Translations under genes and position numbers: made by a program
The notes under the pieces: generated by a model
Databases searched by the model: none
Told to the model about the DNA's origin: nothing
The model's input: only the letters and a program-made list of their open reading frames with translations
Assembly: GCA_014905825.1 (NCBI GenBank)
Contig: JACGCN010000042.1
Location: forward strand, 1 to 64,000
Length of the DNA stretch: 64,000 nt
DNA from: Lyophyllum atratum
Taxonomy: Eukaryota > Basidiomycota > Agaricomycetes > Agaricales > Lyophyllaceae
Reading direction: 5' to 3'
In this document: in pieces, positions 48,001-60,047 of the stretch
Numbering within the stretch: position 1 is the stretch's first letter
Layout of the letters: each line of letters opens with the position of its first letter

Positions 48001-50741
48001 TAGCTGCATGGGCCCATGGCAAGTGCATGGATGATTTCACGGCGGATGGCATCATTGATTGGCATTTTCGATGGATTTGCCGTCTCGGTCAGAATCGTGA
48101 TGATGACATAGAGGAGCTCCTCGACCATGCTGGAGAGTTGAGCACCCTCGTATGCGAAACGCAGAACTTCACCGCCGAAATAACCGAGTAATCCGAACCG
48201 GTCGAGGATGGACACGATGATGGTGCTGGGGTCGATGACGATGAGGGCAACTTGAAGCATGAATAGGTCTTGGTCGTAGCACAGCTCACGCAACATGTAG
48301 TCGCGATAATGGAGGAGTTGCCCTCGGATGGCAAAACCATTGCGGACCCAGAGTCCAGTGCGGATCTGGGCGATCATGGCGAGTACTGTGGCAAATTTGT
48401 CAATCACGATATGGTGCAAAAATGCGCGAGAGCTTAATCACCTCGTAGAGGAAAATCGATGACAGTCAATATAGCTTTGTCGTTTGCATGTTGTATAAGA
48501 ACATCGCGTACGCTCGACATCCCAACCTCCGCGAGCGACTCCTCCGTAAGCAGATTGACATGTTTGAATAACTCGGCGAGTAGCCAATGCAACGAGTGGT
48601 GGAAGCTGACCCAGCCCTCCATGACATCAAACTCTATCACCTCGTACTTCGATCCACCAAAGGACAGCTCGTGAAACGTGACTGGCAGGAATTTCTCCTT
48701 GTCCAATCTGTCCTCGGCAAGGGTGCATACCATCAGGATGTGGTGCATTACTGTATTGATCGCTGTCACCAGTTGCGCCGGCGTGGCTGTTGAATACGCC
48801 TCCCCGTAGGTCTTGATAACACGGGACAACGAGAGCGTGACGTTGAACACACTAATCCACGCATCCGTCTCATACTCGACGTGGGTCGTGACCGCCCGTT
48901 TGTTAGGGTTGACACACATGAACAGCTGGCACGTTTGCGCAAACTGCAGGATGTATTCGTGATTGCCCGCGATCAGCTCCTGGACAGACTTGGTGTGGCA
49001 CAGGTATCGTAGGTCGCTGAAGACGGGCATGAACCGCTTCGATTTGAACGGGAAACTGTCGACATCGAGCGGTGCCTCGCTGGCGGGAGGATACACAATG
49101 TGCTTTTCCACGATCTGGTTTGTGAAGAAGGATGTGATGATGGAAAGGAGACGGGAGATGAGTTTGTGGTTGCGCACGACGTGCAGTGCAACGGAAGGAA
49201 CGGTGAAGAGCTGAAGGGCAAAGTACTTTATTGACGTCTCTGCTTCTCGATCCACCAAGAGGTAGGCGTCTATCACTCGAGGATAGACATTGGCGAAGTG
49301 ACCGGCTGGAAATGTTGTCAATAACGTAAGGAAGAAGGACAGGTCTTCATGACATACCAAGGGATAGTTTATGTTCGCTGCTTAATGAGATCACGGAGGC
49401 ATAGATTTCCTTGGCGCTTAAACGCGGCTTCTTCCAAAGTCTAGTATGGTACAGGAACATGGCATCAAGGCGTGCTGGATTAGGGATGTCATTGAGGGCA
49501 AGGCCAGCTTGAGCGTTATTGTTATATGAGTTGCTATCTCTCCGCCGAGCAGACATCAGCTCTGCCGCTATGACTTCTCTCAATATGAGATAGTCAGTCC
49601 CAAGACGGCTACGTGTCAGATCCAACAACCACTCGATGATGACCTCAGAGACTTGCTCTCTGAAGGTGTCGTACGCGCGCCGAATGGTGACACCTAAGTC
49701 AATCTGCGTAATGGCCTGTGCCGTCTCGAGCAGGCGCGTGACGTTCGTGTTCATATCGATGATCTCGCGGCCGTTCTCATCTATATGATGAGCAAGCGCC
49801 GAAGCAGCCTCTCGCGTCCTATTCGTCATATCGCAGAGCAGCTTGATGACCTCTTCAAAGGAATGCTTGTCGTCATTCCATACCACGACGCAGTATTGGT
49901 CCTTCATCATTGGATCTGCGGATGGCTGGAGTCGAAGGTCGGCTTCGTTGGCAGGGACAGAGGACTCGTCTGGCGAGTAGTCAAGTGTGTCAAGCACGAA
50001 GTCCAGAGCGTAGCCCACGGTGCGCCGCATCGTCTCGTGCAATTCTGGCGGGACCGAGACGCGATTTGGATAGTCCGCCACAGGAGGGATTTCTGATAGC
50101 AGTGGCTTCGTGCTGGATTTCGGTGTCGCATCAACGTCCATCTGAGCTATTCGACGTGGAGGAGGGTGATTGGGGCACGCAAGAGGTACTCTCCAGGCTT
50201 CTTCATCTCCACAATCACAGCACCCGCCGGGCTGCTGTGCGATGAAGAAGCTAACATTGTGGTCGCTGTGGTTGGTCCCATGGAAACAGCTAGAACACAT
50301 CACGCAGCTATCATCGAGTGCACAATCCCTGGAAAATGTCAGGTCTCCGATGAACACGAGAAACATAAACGCCACTCACTTGCACCGAAAGCAGCTGTCC
50401 CCTTTCTTGAATATCCGACTACACGATCTACCTGGGACCGGGTTATCCGTTCGACCTGCGCCCGGGGAACCGAGGTCTGCCTGAACCTGGCTGAGAGTCT
50501 TATGGAGTGGTAGACTTGAATTCGAATTTGGAAGAAAGAGATGCGCGTATGGGCCCCAGAACGCCACATAGAGCTCTGAGAGTATCTCGGCACGAGTAGC
50601 TGGAGTGAATACGTATTTCCTTGATCCAGGCATGGTTTCCAACGCGAAACGGAGGTGTTGAAGAGGGTCGGACGTGCGATCGCGTGGATTCATCGGTGAA
50701 GAAAGGAATTTAGCTGGAAAGAAAGACGATAAAGCAGACAT
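45017..50741 (-). CDS. UBR1: E3 ubiquitin ligase UBR1 (N-recognin)
   Basis: This RING-type ligase of the Arg/N-degron pathway recognises destabilising N-terminal residues. Six exons (50380-50741, 49358-50328, 48442-49305, 45385-48385, 45203-45331, 45017-45152) join in frame to about 1,820 residues. The UBR box spans the first intron, with CFRCKDCALDDSCVMCSSCF, HGTNHSDHNV and GGCCDCGDEEAW. A ClpS-like adaptor region follows with CVVVWNDDKHSFEEVIKLL, the hallmark of type 2 N-degron binding. After a long helical scaffold comes the RING (CIVCQEDV, VCSHMMHLDCFHQYS, EYICPLCKSLGN). The C-terminal cap domain has CARCNSLPNDAAICLLCG, GGTIGIYFLVKRCSLLYLF and RKNWLNHQIPTIV. All recognisable zinc ligands are present and no break was found. 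Confidence 0.94.
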
Positions 50742-52338
50742 TCCCTGGGCTCGTTTACGGCGTCAAGATGATTTCTATGGCTTTATTGTAGACCTTCCTT
50801 AGAAGGGGGCAACTGAAGAATCGATGATCATGGGAAGAGGCAAGAAATATTTGTGCTCGCTGCTGCTGCTGATGGATGCGAAGATCTGAGTTTGGGCTTG
50901 TCTCTGACCATCATGTCCCTCATTTTCATAACTTCCGCCCAACAGCCCCCTGCCCCGACTATGAGTTCCTCCTTCAGCGAGGTGACACCGGACGAGATCA
51001 TAAAGTATGATAATCCGGAGACGTTGAGAAATCGAAGTTTGCCCTTCTCAGCGTTCCTGCCGGTTTCCATTCACATGGCCTCGAGTGTACGGCAGCCATT
51101 CAAATCGGTACCCTCCATGGCAGTGTTTCATAGTCACAGTGGGCCCAGAAAGGTACGCTGGTTCATGCGAGTAGGAATGGAAGGATCCGTCGTGTCTAAG
51201 GATCCCAAAGTCTGGACAAAGGCTGGGGCCTACTCGAGACATCTCTGACCCCTTCACCTCCTCCTGTCACCCGCACCAAAGCCTGCAGAGCCTTTCACCG
51301 AGACCTCGACTTTTCAATCCGTTCTCTCGACGCCGGGCTGAACAAACTTACTACTCCATCTAGGACCAAGGGCTCGATATTTGCCAGTGTAACGAATGAG
51401 TCGGGCGAGTGCATCAGCGCCTCGAGCATCAAGCTATATTCAAGCGGGATCATATCATCATACGCCGCGAGTACGAACTGTCATGGACCAAGATGGTTAA
51501 GTACGCGAATGACTTGAAGTCTAGGAAAAGAGGGATGATTTCTTGGGACAGTCGGGCATAGTCTAAGGTGTGATATGGCTCCGATAGTCAATGTTAAAGC
51601 ACTTCTGATCTATTCCCCCTTGCTCTGAATAGCACTCGTTGAAATGATCCTGTTCATCGTGGAAACCCCTGCTGACGTTGTGGTTTTTGTCAAAACCGGC
51701 CCTTCGTGTCCAAGAAACAACCACACGAGGGAGGGAGGAGGGGATCTCGCCACTTAGAAATATAAATACAAACATGAAATGGATCAGGTGCGTCTCTATG
51801 TTATGCTAGTTTTGTTTGTGGTATGCTATAACGATGGGTAACAGATTCAGACGGCATACCATCAAGCTAAACAAGTCTGATATGTCCATGCGCTATACCC
51901 AAGTTAGCGACCAGCGCCCATCCATCATCCCAACAGCTTTACCAAGCCAAAGGCCAGCGCCCCTCCGATACCTGACCAGTTAATCATCATCGCTTTGAAT
52001 CCTGTTGCACTCTTCAATCCCGTCGCAAAACTGGGGCACAAATTCCCCGACTTGCTCAGTGCTGAGGCCGGAGCAACAGCTACAAAATTGGCGTCAGATG
52101 GACACCCCATGAAACGAGACTTCACCAAGTCGGCTCACCTGAGGCGTCCCTGACTCGACTGGAATAGACGACCCCACATCCGAAGACACCGTCATCGTCT
52201 CGCAGTTCAGCACGTTCACGACACTCTCATTGCTTCTGAGCAGGGCGCTGGAACCCACTTCACGTCGTGGTCGCTTGAGAGTTGTTGCTTACGTTTGTGA
52301 GGGGCCGCACAAGCGGGGGTTTGCTTACAACCATCGTC
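50742..52338. other. Region between UBR1 and a kinase relic, no firm gene
   Basis: The first few hundred bases are the UBR1 promoter. A 131-codon plus-strand frame (50853-51248) with SFSEVTPDEIIKYDNPETLR, and an open stretch near 51480 reading ELSWTKMVKYANDLKSR, could be parts of a real or decayed gene. I could not join them into a convincing model and recognise no family. Confidence 0.35.
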
Positions 52339-52635
52339 GGTATCGGAGACGTAGTTCATTCCAAGTACCAAGTCCTCTATAAACTCGGTTATGGAACCAC
52401 CGCTAATGTCTGGATATGCCGGGATCTTCAGTCAGTCTTCGTCACGACGACCCCAACTACCATTTCCTCATTCTTGAGGCTCTCGGTGTTAGTGTGCAAT
52501 ACTTTCTCAACATCTCTGGCGGAAGCTTCCTATTTTCTACGTCAAGGATTTGGCGTCCCAGATCCTATATGCTTTGGAATTCATTCACAGCGCCCAAATC
52601 ATTCATGCAGGGTTGGAAACTACTAAAATATCAGA
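52339..52635 (+). pseudogene. Fragment of an SRPK-type protein kinase
   Basis: Three short pieces of an SR-protein-kinase-like sequence lie in three different frames. GDVVHSKYQVLYKLGYGTTA with NVWICRDLQ is the glycine-rich loop. DDPNYHFLILEALGVSVQ is the hinge region. ASQILYALEFIHSAQIIHAG is the helix leading into the catalytic loop. The stretch with the ATP-binding lysine is missing between the first two pieces, and the catalytic-loop aspartate is not there (HAGLE in place of an HxDL pattern). The activation segment and C-lobe cannot be found downstream. It is a relic and cannot encode an active kinase. Confidence 0.7.
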
Positions 52636-52970
52636 GAAGGGAGCATCAAGACGTAATGGGAATAAGCGAGTCAATCTCCGCAAACCAGACATCCTCCTAC
52701 AGAAGCTCATTATCATTCAACGTATCTTTATTTTAGAAGGTTCTATGGAGGGGGAAGCTACATATTCCTGCTTTCATGCAAATTTGGGACCACGCTGGGA
52801 GCCAGGTACGCTGGAGGAACAACGCCGCACACTCGCCACGACGGCATCCGATTATCATTACGCGGAGCGACACAAATATGTTTTACATATATTGCCCGTG
52901 CTTCTTTCATATCACGGCTGACGCGCTGACGTCTTGTGTCCCTTGCGTGTTCCCACCAGCCTTCTTCGAC

Positions 52971-52978
52971 CTATAAAG
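52971..52978 (+). promoter_or_regulatory. TATA box of the LPGAP secreted-protein gene
   Basis: CTATAAAG lies 110 bases before the ATG at 53088, followed by the pyrimidine-rich leader usual for strongly expressed fungal genes. Confidence 0.55.
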
Positions 52979-53087
52979 GAGTACTTTCCGTCGTTAACTC
53001 CTCCATCGACCTCCAGTCATCTGCTCTTCTCCCACTTTCTAGCTTCTCAATACACGTCGTAGCCCCGACAATCTACATTCCTTTGCA

Positions 53088-54057
53088 ATGCCTTCATTCC
53101 GCACTGTCTTCCTCGCTGCCACCATCGCCTTCTCGGCCCTCACTTCAGCGGCCCCTGTCACTCCTGCCCTACCTGGAGCTCCCGCCCTGCCTGGAGCCCC
53201 CACCCTGCCTGGAGCCCCCGCCCTACCTGGAGCCCCCGCCCTACCTGGAGTCCCCACCTTGCCTGGAGCCCCCGCTATCCCTCAAGCCGCTGGCTCGTCC
53301 AACGTCCCCGGAGGTGCCAACAAGGTTCTTCACGGCCGCCAAGGTGGCAACGCCGTCGGGCCTATTACCACCAACATCGAGGTCGAAGTCTTGGACAAGC
53401 GCCATCTTCAGTCTCTCCCAGAGATCCTCATCGTCGTCCAGGCCAAACTTAACACCGTCGCCGACAAGCTCGGTAAGTGATACCCCTTCAGTTACCTCTC
53501 CTCCGTTCTGACCACATCCTTTCAGCTGCTGCCGCCTCTGTGAAAGCTGTCGTTGAGGTCAACGTTGTCGTTGAGCTCATCACCGAAGTCAGGGGTATCA
53601 TCTGTGAAGCCACTACCGCTGTCAAGGCCTTGGTAGGCCATCCCGTCGAATTCGTCCTCGCTCTCGGCGGCGAAGTTCTGTCGCTCCTCCAGGTTGCCAA
53701 GCTCCTTACGATCGTCCTGACAGTAAGCGTTTCTGACGCGAAGGTCTTTGCGTGCCCTGACGTGTCTTTCGCAGCTCCTTGCTACTATCCTCGCCACTGC
53801 CCTCCGCGTTGTTGGTGCCGCTTCCGCTCACCTCGTTGCTCCCATCCTTGCTGGCGTCGCGTAAGTCGTGGCTCGTTCGTGTTTTTGCGATATCAGCTAC
53901 TGACATACTCTTTAGTACCGTTCTCGCTGAGCTCCTCACCGAGATCTTCGCCCTCGTCGCTGGTCTCCTGGATGTCGTCGTGCCCCTGCTCGGCCCCGTC
54001 ATCCAGATCCTCGTTGGCCTCAAATTCACCAAGGTCCTTAGCATCCTCAAGCAATAA
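53088..54057 (+). CDS. Secreted hydrophobic protein with LPGAP repeats
   Basis: Four exons (53088-53472, 53526-53722, 53775-53860, 53916-54057) join in frame to 269 residues. A signal peptide (MPSFRTVFLAATIAFSALTS) is followed by about seven six-residue repeats of the type LPGAPA/T, encoded by 18-bp units. A dibasic KR in LDKRHLQ follows. The C-terminal two thirds are almost wholly amphipathic or hydrophobic helices rich in Val, Leu and Ala (VKAVVEVNVVVELITEVRG, LLGPVIQILVGLKFTKVL), without cysteines. I know no function for this architecture, which recurs among secreted agaricomycete proteins. It is not a hydrophobin, since it lacks the eight cysteines. The small phase-consistent introns and the TATA box support a real gene. 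Confidence 0.85.
53157..53282 (+). repeat. 18-bp coding minisatellite (LPGAP repeats)
   Basis: Near-identical 18-bp units with the core CTGCCTGGAGCCCCC or CTACCTGGAGCCCCC follow each other about seven times, each coding for a Leu-Pro-Gly-Ala/Val-Pro-Ala/Thr hexapeptide. Confidence 0.85.
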
Positions 54058-54267
54058 GGTAGGCCATATTCACTGCTTCATAGCAAACCTACTGACATAT
54101 TCGCAGTCTCACTGCATTTCTAAAAGACACGATTCTTATGCCTGCAGAGTAGCTTAGCATACCCAATAATACAGTTCTAGAATAGCTGAACAGCGATAAT
54201 ACCCTGTATTTGCAATCGCCTAGGTCCGCTGTGTGTAGCGGTCCACTTGCAAATAACACTTGATAAA

Positions 54268-54618
54268 TCAGATGTTCAATACTTGAGATGCGATCTGTAT
54301 CATGGACGTCTCGGGTGGTCGCCGGAAGATTTCTTTCACGATCCTTGCATCAGCCACGCTATGGATTGGCATTGGTTTTCGCAACGTTCCTGCAAGGTTC
54401 TCTGGCTTTGAACCATGATCTATGGATGCTACAGGGAGGAGGGGTCCGGTGAAATGCTCCCGCCGGACGTCAGGAGGAACACGGAAATTGAATAAACCAT
54501 GCGTTATAACATGGAAGCGATCACAACTTCGTGGAGGCTCGATGAGTAGTACAAAATGATTATTTGCTTTTCTCAAATATACTGTTCCCCGGGGTCGGGC
54601 GTATGTATGAGGGACCAC
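54268..54618 (-). other. Unassigned 116-codon frame, possibly a 3' exon
   Basis: The frame has no ATG at its head but reads like coding sequence: YARPRGTVYLRKANNHFVLL, RSCDRFHVITHGLFNFRVPP, REHFTGPLLPVASIDHGSKP, then KPMPIHSVADARIVKEIFRR and a stop. Its first third is repeated in the other copy of the duplicated sequence near 63.1 kb (RTYARPRGTVYLREANNHFV), where it soon ends. It may be the last exon of a gene or part of a multicopy element. I recognise no family. Confidence 0.3.
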
Positions 54619-54985
54619 TCTCTCCTCGCAAATCTCGCCTTCCTCTCTGCTCTGATTTCCTCCTCAGTTCCATGCAGAGACTCTGAGTGTCACTGACTGG
54701 ATTACTCCCGGCAGCTAATAGACTGCGGAGCTGCCATCGAATCGAAATCCAGTAGATTCTTCGGCAAACATACTTTCAGGAAACCTGGACCGGCGTCTAC
54801 ATTGGACAAGTGACACAATCTGCTCTACGTACGAGAACGGCCCTATTAGAACGGAATTAAGATAAGACGGGTTCTCTATCAAGAGGGAGTTATTCGTACA
54901 TTACATTCATAGAGTACATCCCCAAGCGAGGCGGTAAAAGAGATGCCCCGACTTATGAAACATAGAAGGAAATGTCAAGGGAAGG
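54500..54985 (-). repeat. Duplicated sequence copy 1 (halves in order A-B on the minus strand)
   Basis: Read on the minus strand, half A runs from the WDR59 stop codon (CCCTTGACATTTCCTTC) to GGGAGTAATCCAGTCA, and half B runs from GAGATTTGCGAGGAGAGAG to ACATGGAAGC-type sequence (GCTTCCATGTTATAACGCA). Both halves recur near 63.0-63.5 kb, on the plus strand and in the opposite order. Confidence 0.85.
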
Positions 54986-57900
54986 AAGATAAGTTTAATG
55001 TGGTTGATGGTGGTGACATGGCCAGTCCATGGCGGCTCGAAGGCCTTGTCTGCGTGTCTTCCAGCCCCGTACAGAAACACCCACAACCGGTCGGGCATAT
55101 GGGCACGTCGAGACTGTTCCAGCACACAAGGTGCGTAACATGGAAGCATTGCAGACAACTTCTTGACAGACCTGAGCATAGCGGTAATGAGTGCACTGTA
55201 TCATGAAAGGTGAGAAACACGTACCCTTGACTGGGAGTCGACAGATAGTACATTTTGCCATCAAGAAATGGGCACTGCAAGATGGACACTGGTTGACATT
55301 TTGCGGCAACGGCATAGTGCACCTCGAACAGGTTCGGACAAGGCCTATGGAGTTCAAGAAAAGTTGAACGAGGGAGGTCGAGAATGCAGAATACGTGGGT
55401 CTTACCGATGGTATGCATCCGGCTACTCTCGACCGGCGCGGTTTCTCGTTTCACCGACTTCAAGAGCTCCAACCGCTTGTGGTAAAGCTCCCATCTGCAG
55501 AGGAGGTCTGCATACACGTGGATATGCAACCTAAGCTGTTCTAGCAGCCCCTTGCTGAGCACCTCACTCGGCCTATCAAGGACAATCAGGTCACACACAC
55601 AACAGAAACTGCGACAAACGACGAACCTTTCTGGAATTGGTCCTGGCGGTTGCTCAAAGACAATAACCCGCTTGTATCCAGCACGAGTGTTACTCGGGTC
55701 CGTGACCTGCGCCAAGGGAGTCCGTCGATGCCCAGCAGAGGAAAACGACGCCGCCGGCTTAAGTGGGTGCGGCTGAACGTCGTTCCATGACTTTGAAGCC
55801 GTGATGGGGGGAGTCGGTGCTGACCCCCACCCCGGCTGATCCTTCCGATGCTTTTTCCGTCGGGCGTCCGTTACTCGAATTATCTTGTCAAGCTTCAATA
55901 CCGGGAAGCCACCTTCAGCGGAGCCCGGTGCAGATATGTTTCCAGTTATGGTGGGGACGGCAGGAGCCTCGAGGGGCGTCGATAGGAGGGTGTCATGGAC
56001 AAATTGCCGTACTGAGCCCGTGTTGAAGAGGCTGGACCATGAGCCACGAGAGGAATTGGAGGACGATAGGGAAGCTGCCAGTTGCTGCTGCTGCTGGACA
56101 GTTGGAGTGGAGGGGCGGCGGGGCCAGGCCAGGGGTCGCTCGCTTTGCGGCGAACTTAGGCTAGTATGACCAAGGCTGAAATAGTCCACGCCGGAAAATT
56201 TGTGCGTTACTGTGCGAAGATTTGCGCCCAGCAGGTCGGGGATGTCGGCTAACGCCGACTTCGAAGCTGTAATTTTATGCATCTGGAGCAGGAGGACGGA
56301 AAGCATGGCCAACATTTGTATATCCTTGCTTTTCGCAAAGTCGTCGTACCTGCGAATAGCATCGATCATCATCGATTACTTGAAAACGAAGAAAAAGGAC
56401 TTACAGCCCCATGATGACTTTGAGTGCTAGTGTATCAAGCATCGCAGCCGTTTCCGACGAGGCAGGGAGCAACGCCCCGAGCATCCTAAACGCACGTTCA
56501 TGGTCATACCTCCCATGCGCCCTCGCAGCCCCCGCATTCCTCACACACACCTCCTTCACCCCTCCCCCTCCCCCACCCCCACCAACTCTCCCCACCCCCT
56601 CCGCCGCCCCAAACACATAATCCCTCGCCACCTTATAATCGCCCCCCGCAATATTCGTCGTATTCTCAATGAACACCGTACTCCTTCTCGGCGCCGCAAG
56701 CAGCGCATAGCTCTTCAGCAGATCCCCCAGCGGCCTTCGCTCCCCGTCCTGCCCCTGCCCCTGGGCTTGGGACGACGACTTGGGCTTGGGCTGCAAAGTG
56801 AGGAGGTTCGTCATGATGCGCAAGATATTGTGCCGGTCCCCGAGGCGGCGTGCGGCGTCTGAGGTCTTGGTGTGGCGGTCCTTGGCGGAGAGCCCGAGGC
56901 GCCGCACGGCGTCGGAGATGAGAGAGGGGGACTGGAACATGCGGGGCGCGAGTACGGGTTCTGCGGAGGCGGGAGGCGCGGAGGTGGGTTCTTCCGAAGG
57001 GGTTGCGGGTGAATCGGATAGGCCGCGGAGGACGTTTCGTACGATGCGGGTTGGGGCCCGGAAGAAGCATACAAGTTCGCCTGGAAGGTAAGGGAAAGAG
57101 AATCAGCATGGTGTCTGAAAGATTGGTGGGGAAATGTTACACACCGTTCGGACCAAAGGTGCCTTGCGACGTCCGGGGCTCCACAAGATTCTTATGCCCC
57201 CTCAGAACAGTGACCGTCGCATCTTTGGCTCTCCGTCCACCACCCATCGACGTCCCCAGCTCCTCCTCATCGGACGACGACGACTCCGGATCGATGGGAA
57301 GAGGTTCGCCAGGCCGTTCCTCCTCGTCGCGGAAGAGTAAGAAGCGTAGACAGCTCTCGAGGCATGGGCGGCGGTGCTCCCGGATGGCGGTGAGGCGCCG
57401 CAGCATGAAGGCACGGTCTTTGAGCGTTATGAGCGGGTTGCGCTCGAGCTCGACGACGGGGGTGCCGCCTGGGTAGCTCGCCTGAGGGTAGTCGCGCGGA
57501 AAGGTGAAAGTGACACGGATGAAGACGGAGGAACTGCCGCCCCAGGGGCCGTGTAGGCCCAGCGTGCAGGTCCGTTTCTTCGTGAGGTCGTGCTGGATCG
57601 AACTGGTGTGAGCTAAAAAAATAGGTCAGGGATGTTGAGAATGATGGCCCACCTTCTCGAGTTTGACCTTGGACAGAGTGAACTTCGAAATCACAGATGT
57701 AATCCTGTAAGACAGAAAAATATCAGCACCTCCCGTGTGGGTACAACATCCACATACTCATCCTGCAATGACTGATTCTGACTCTGCCCAACGTCACCCT
57801 CCCCCCTCACCCGACTCTCACTTCTCCTCCTCTCCCTCTCCGCATCCATCTCCCCAATCACCAGCCCCTCCCCTCCCACCCCCACCCCCACCCCCGCTCC

Positions 57901-60047
57901 CCCACCCCCACCCCCACCCCCATTCCCCGCCCCCACCCCCTCCCTCACCCTCTCCCCCGCCCTCGACACCTCCGCACTCTCCACCCCCCCCTCACTACTC
58001 CCCCTCCTCTCCCGCTCCCCCACCTTCACATTCGACAACCACGTAAACGCATCCATCGGCGGCCTCCCCACCCCGCTATTCGGGTTCCCCCGGCTCATCG
58101 TGCCCCCCTGGCTGCGCATCGTCCCGCCCCCGCCGCCCCCCGCGCCGCCCGCCACCAGGAGCGGGGAGGGCCGCGGCCGCGGGGGGAGCGGCGCGCGCAC
58201 TTCGGCGAGGATGGAGCGGTGCCCGACGGGCGCGGAGAGCGCGGGGAGGTAGCCGGTGCCTTCGGGCGGGTTGCGGTAGGAGATGCTGGGGGAGCGGGAG
58301 GGGGCGGGGTGGGTGCGGCTCCCGCGGGGCGGCGGGGTGTGGCCGACTTGCTGAGGGAACGGGAGGTTAGTGAGGGGGTTCATGGAATCGGGTGGGTTGT
58401 CACGGGAGAGCGCATACCTGCATGACTTCGGGCTCGACAGGCCAGAAACGGAGCGTGCGGTCCTTCGACCATGTGATCAACTGGAACTCATCTATATCAT
58501 CCCCAGTCAACCACCACCTGGAGGTCGGTCATTAAGAGAGAGACTCACCATCCCCACCCCTCCTCCACACAAACTCCTTCACCACATCCGTGTGTCCCTC
58601 AAACCTTTCCACCGGCACCCCCGGCCCACTCTGCCCATACATCTCCAGCGCCGTCGTCCCCCTCTGCGCCAAGCTCAGCACCCCACACCCAAACGGCAGG
58701 TTCCTTGCGCGCCACACCGGGTACGCGGTGCGTATGGTGGTCTTGGGCGCGGGGTCCGCGGTGGAGGTGTCCCATACCTTGATGGTCTTGTCGAGGGAGC
58801 AGGTGACGATCTCGTCGCGCCGGTCGTGCGCCCAGTCGATGCCGTAGATCTTGGAGTTGTGCGCTTTGATGCGTTTGGTCGGGAGGGAGCCTTTCTACAT
58901 TAACAGTATGGGCACGGGGGGTGTGAGGGGGGGGGGATGGGAGAAGGGGGGGGGGGGGAGGATGGACGTACGCGACGGTCCCAGATGAGGACTTCGTTGG
59001 AGTGGGAGGAGGCGAGGATGTTGGCGTCTTGGCGGTTCCATTTGACTTGGGTGCCGCCGGCTTTGGAGTGCGTTAGCCTGTGGTGCTTGCTCGTGACTTG
59101 AGAGACAGACGTACCTTCGAATGCGGAGAGGCCGAATATGGGCTTCCTGGGCTCACGGAGATCCCAGGCCCATAGCCAGGAATCGATGCCGGTGCTGATG
59201 ACGGTGTCGCATTCGGTGGTGTGCCAGTTGATATCGGTTATGGCACGGTAGTGTGCTTGGAGGATGAACTCGATGGAGGTTTTGCCCACCAAGAGGAGAT
59301 TCCATATGAGGCTGTTCGACGAGGGTTAGTATTTAGAGTGAGGGGAAGAAGAACGAACGAACAGCTTTTCGCTCGACGTCGAGACGATGTACTCGGCACG
59401 CGAAGGGTGCGGATTCCATTGAACGTCAGCGACGTCCCATGTACCTCCTTGAGGAAGGAACCGAGGGACCTCCAGCGGGGCCTCCAGGTCGATTATAAAA
59501 AGCCCTCGGCGACTGTGGAACATTAAGATCGGACTGGTGAACTCAAGACAACACGTACGCTGCCAGAACAACATCACGGGACGCAGGACTGATGCTCATC
59601 TGTGGATGGTTTCAGTCTTCCTTACGCGAAAGAGAAAGAGAAAGAGATTCGACATACATTACCGACTGCATCCCCAACCAACCCCCTCATGTCAATCTGC
59701 AAGCTGCGCCGAAAGTTGCTCCCATCCTCCGGCGACGCAGGCTCCGTCACCACGGACGACGCATGTGCCTCCGCCAGATCCGCCCGACTCGCACGGCCCC
59801 TTCCAACGCGGTCTCTGTCTCTGTCTCTGTCGAGGGAGTCAGGCAGAGAGACGAAGGATGACCTTCGAGAGTTTAGCAGGCTAGCGGGCGGCGCGAACAC
59901 GGGGTTGCGGAGCCATTCCTGGCCGGAGGCGAGGGAGGGGATGGTGGTGGAGAGGAGAGCGTGGTGTCGCAGGTCGGTGCTGTTTCGCCTGCTGTTGCGC
60001 GTGTCATCCAGGTAACGAGATTGTCGTGTTGGCGAGGGTTCGGACAT
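54975..60047 (-). CDS. MTC5: WDR59/Mtc5-type SEA (GATOR2) complex subunit
   Basis: This is a subunit of the vacuole-associated SEA/GATOR complex that relays amino-acid status to TORC1. The N-terminal WD40 propeller includes DVADVQWNPHPSRAEYIVST, AITDINWHTTECDTVISTGI, STDSWLWAWDLREPRKPIFG-type blades, QDANILASSHSNEVLIWDRR, YGIDWAHDRRDEIVTCSLDK and LITWSKDRTLRFWPVEPE. A Gly/Pro-rich spacer is followed by an RWD domain (LHGPWGGSSSVFIRVTFTFP). A long helical part then leads to the C-terminal zinc module, CSRCTMPLPQNVNQCPSC, CTICRLPVKG, CLQCFHVTHLVCW and CPTGCGCFC. That domain order is diagnostic of WDR59/Mtc5. ATG 60047 gives MSEPSPTRQ. Many short introns join in phase, some containing long C-runs. 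The stop at 54975 lies inside duplicated sequence copy 1. Confidence 0.88.

Noticed and set aside
50853..51248. 131-codon plus-strand frame next to the UBR1 start
   Set aside because: No recognised domain and no convincing exons to join; kept only as a note in the regional entry.
55128..55152. GTGCGTAACATGGAAGC, similar to the start of half B of the duplicated sequence
   Set aside because: It encodes the conserved zinc module of WDR59 on the minus strand; the similarity is short and probably chance.
58915..58970. Long G-runs, considered as a structured regulatory element
   Set aside because: They fall within a WDR59 intron as C-runs on the coding strand, like other C-rich introns of this gene; nothing further supports a function.
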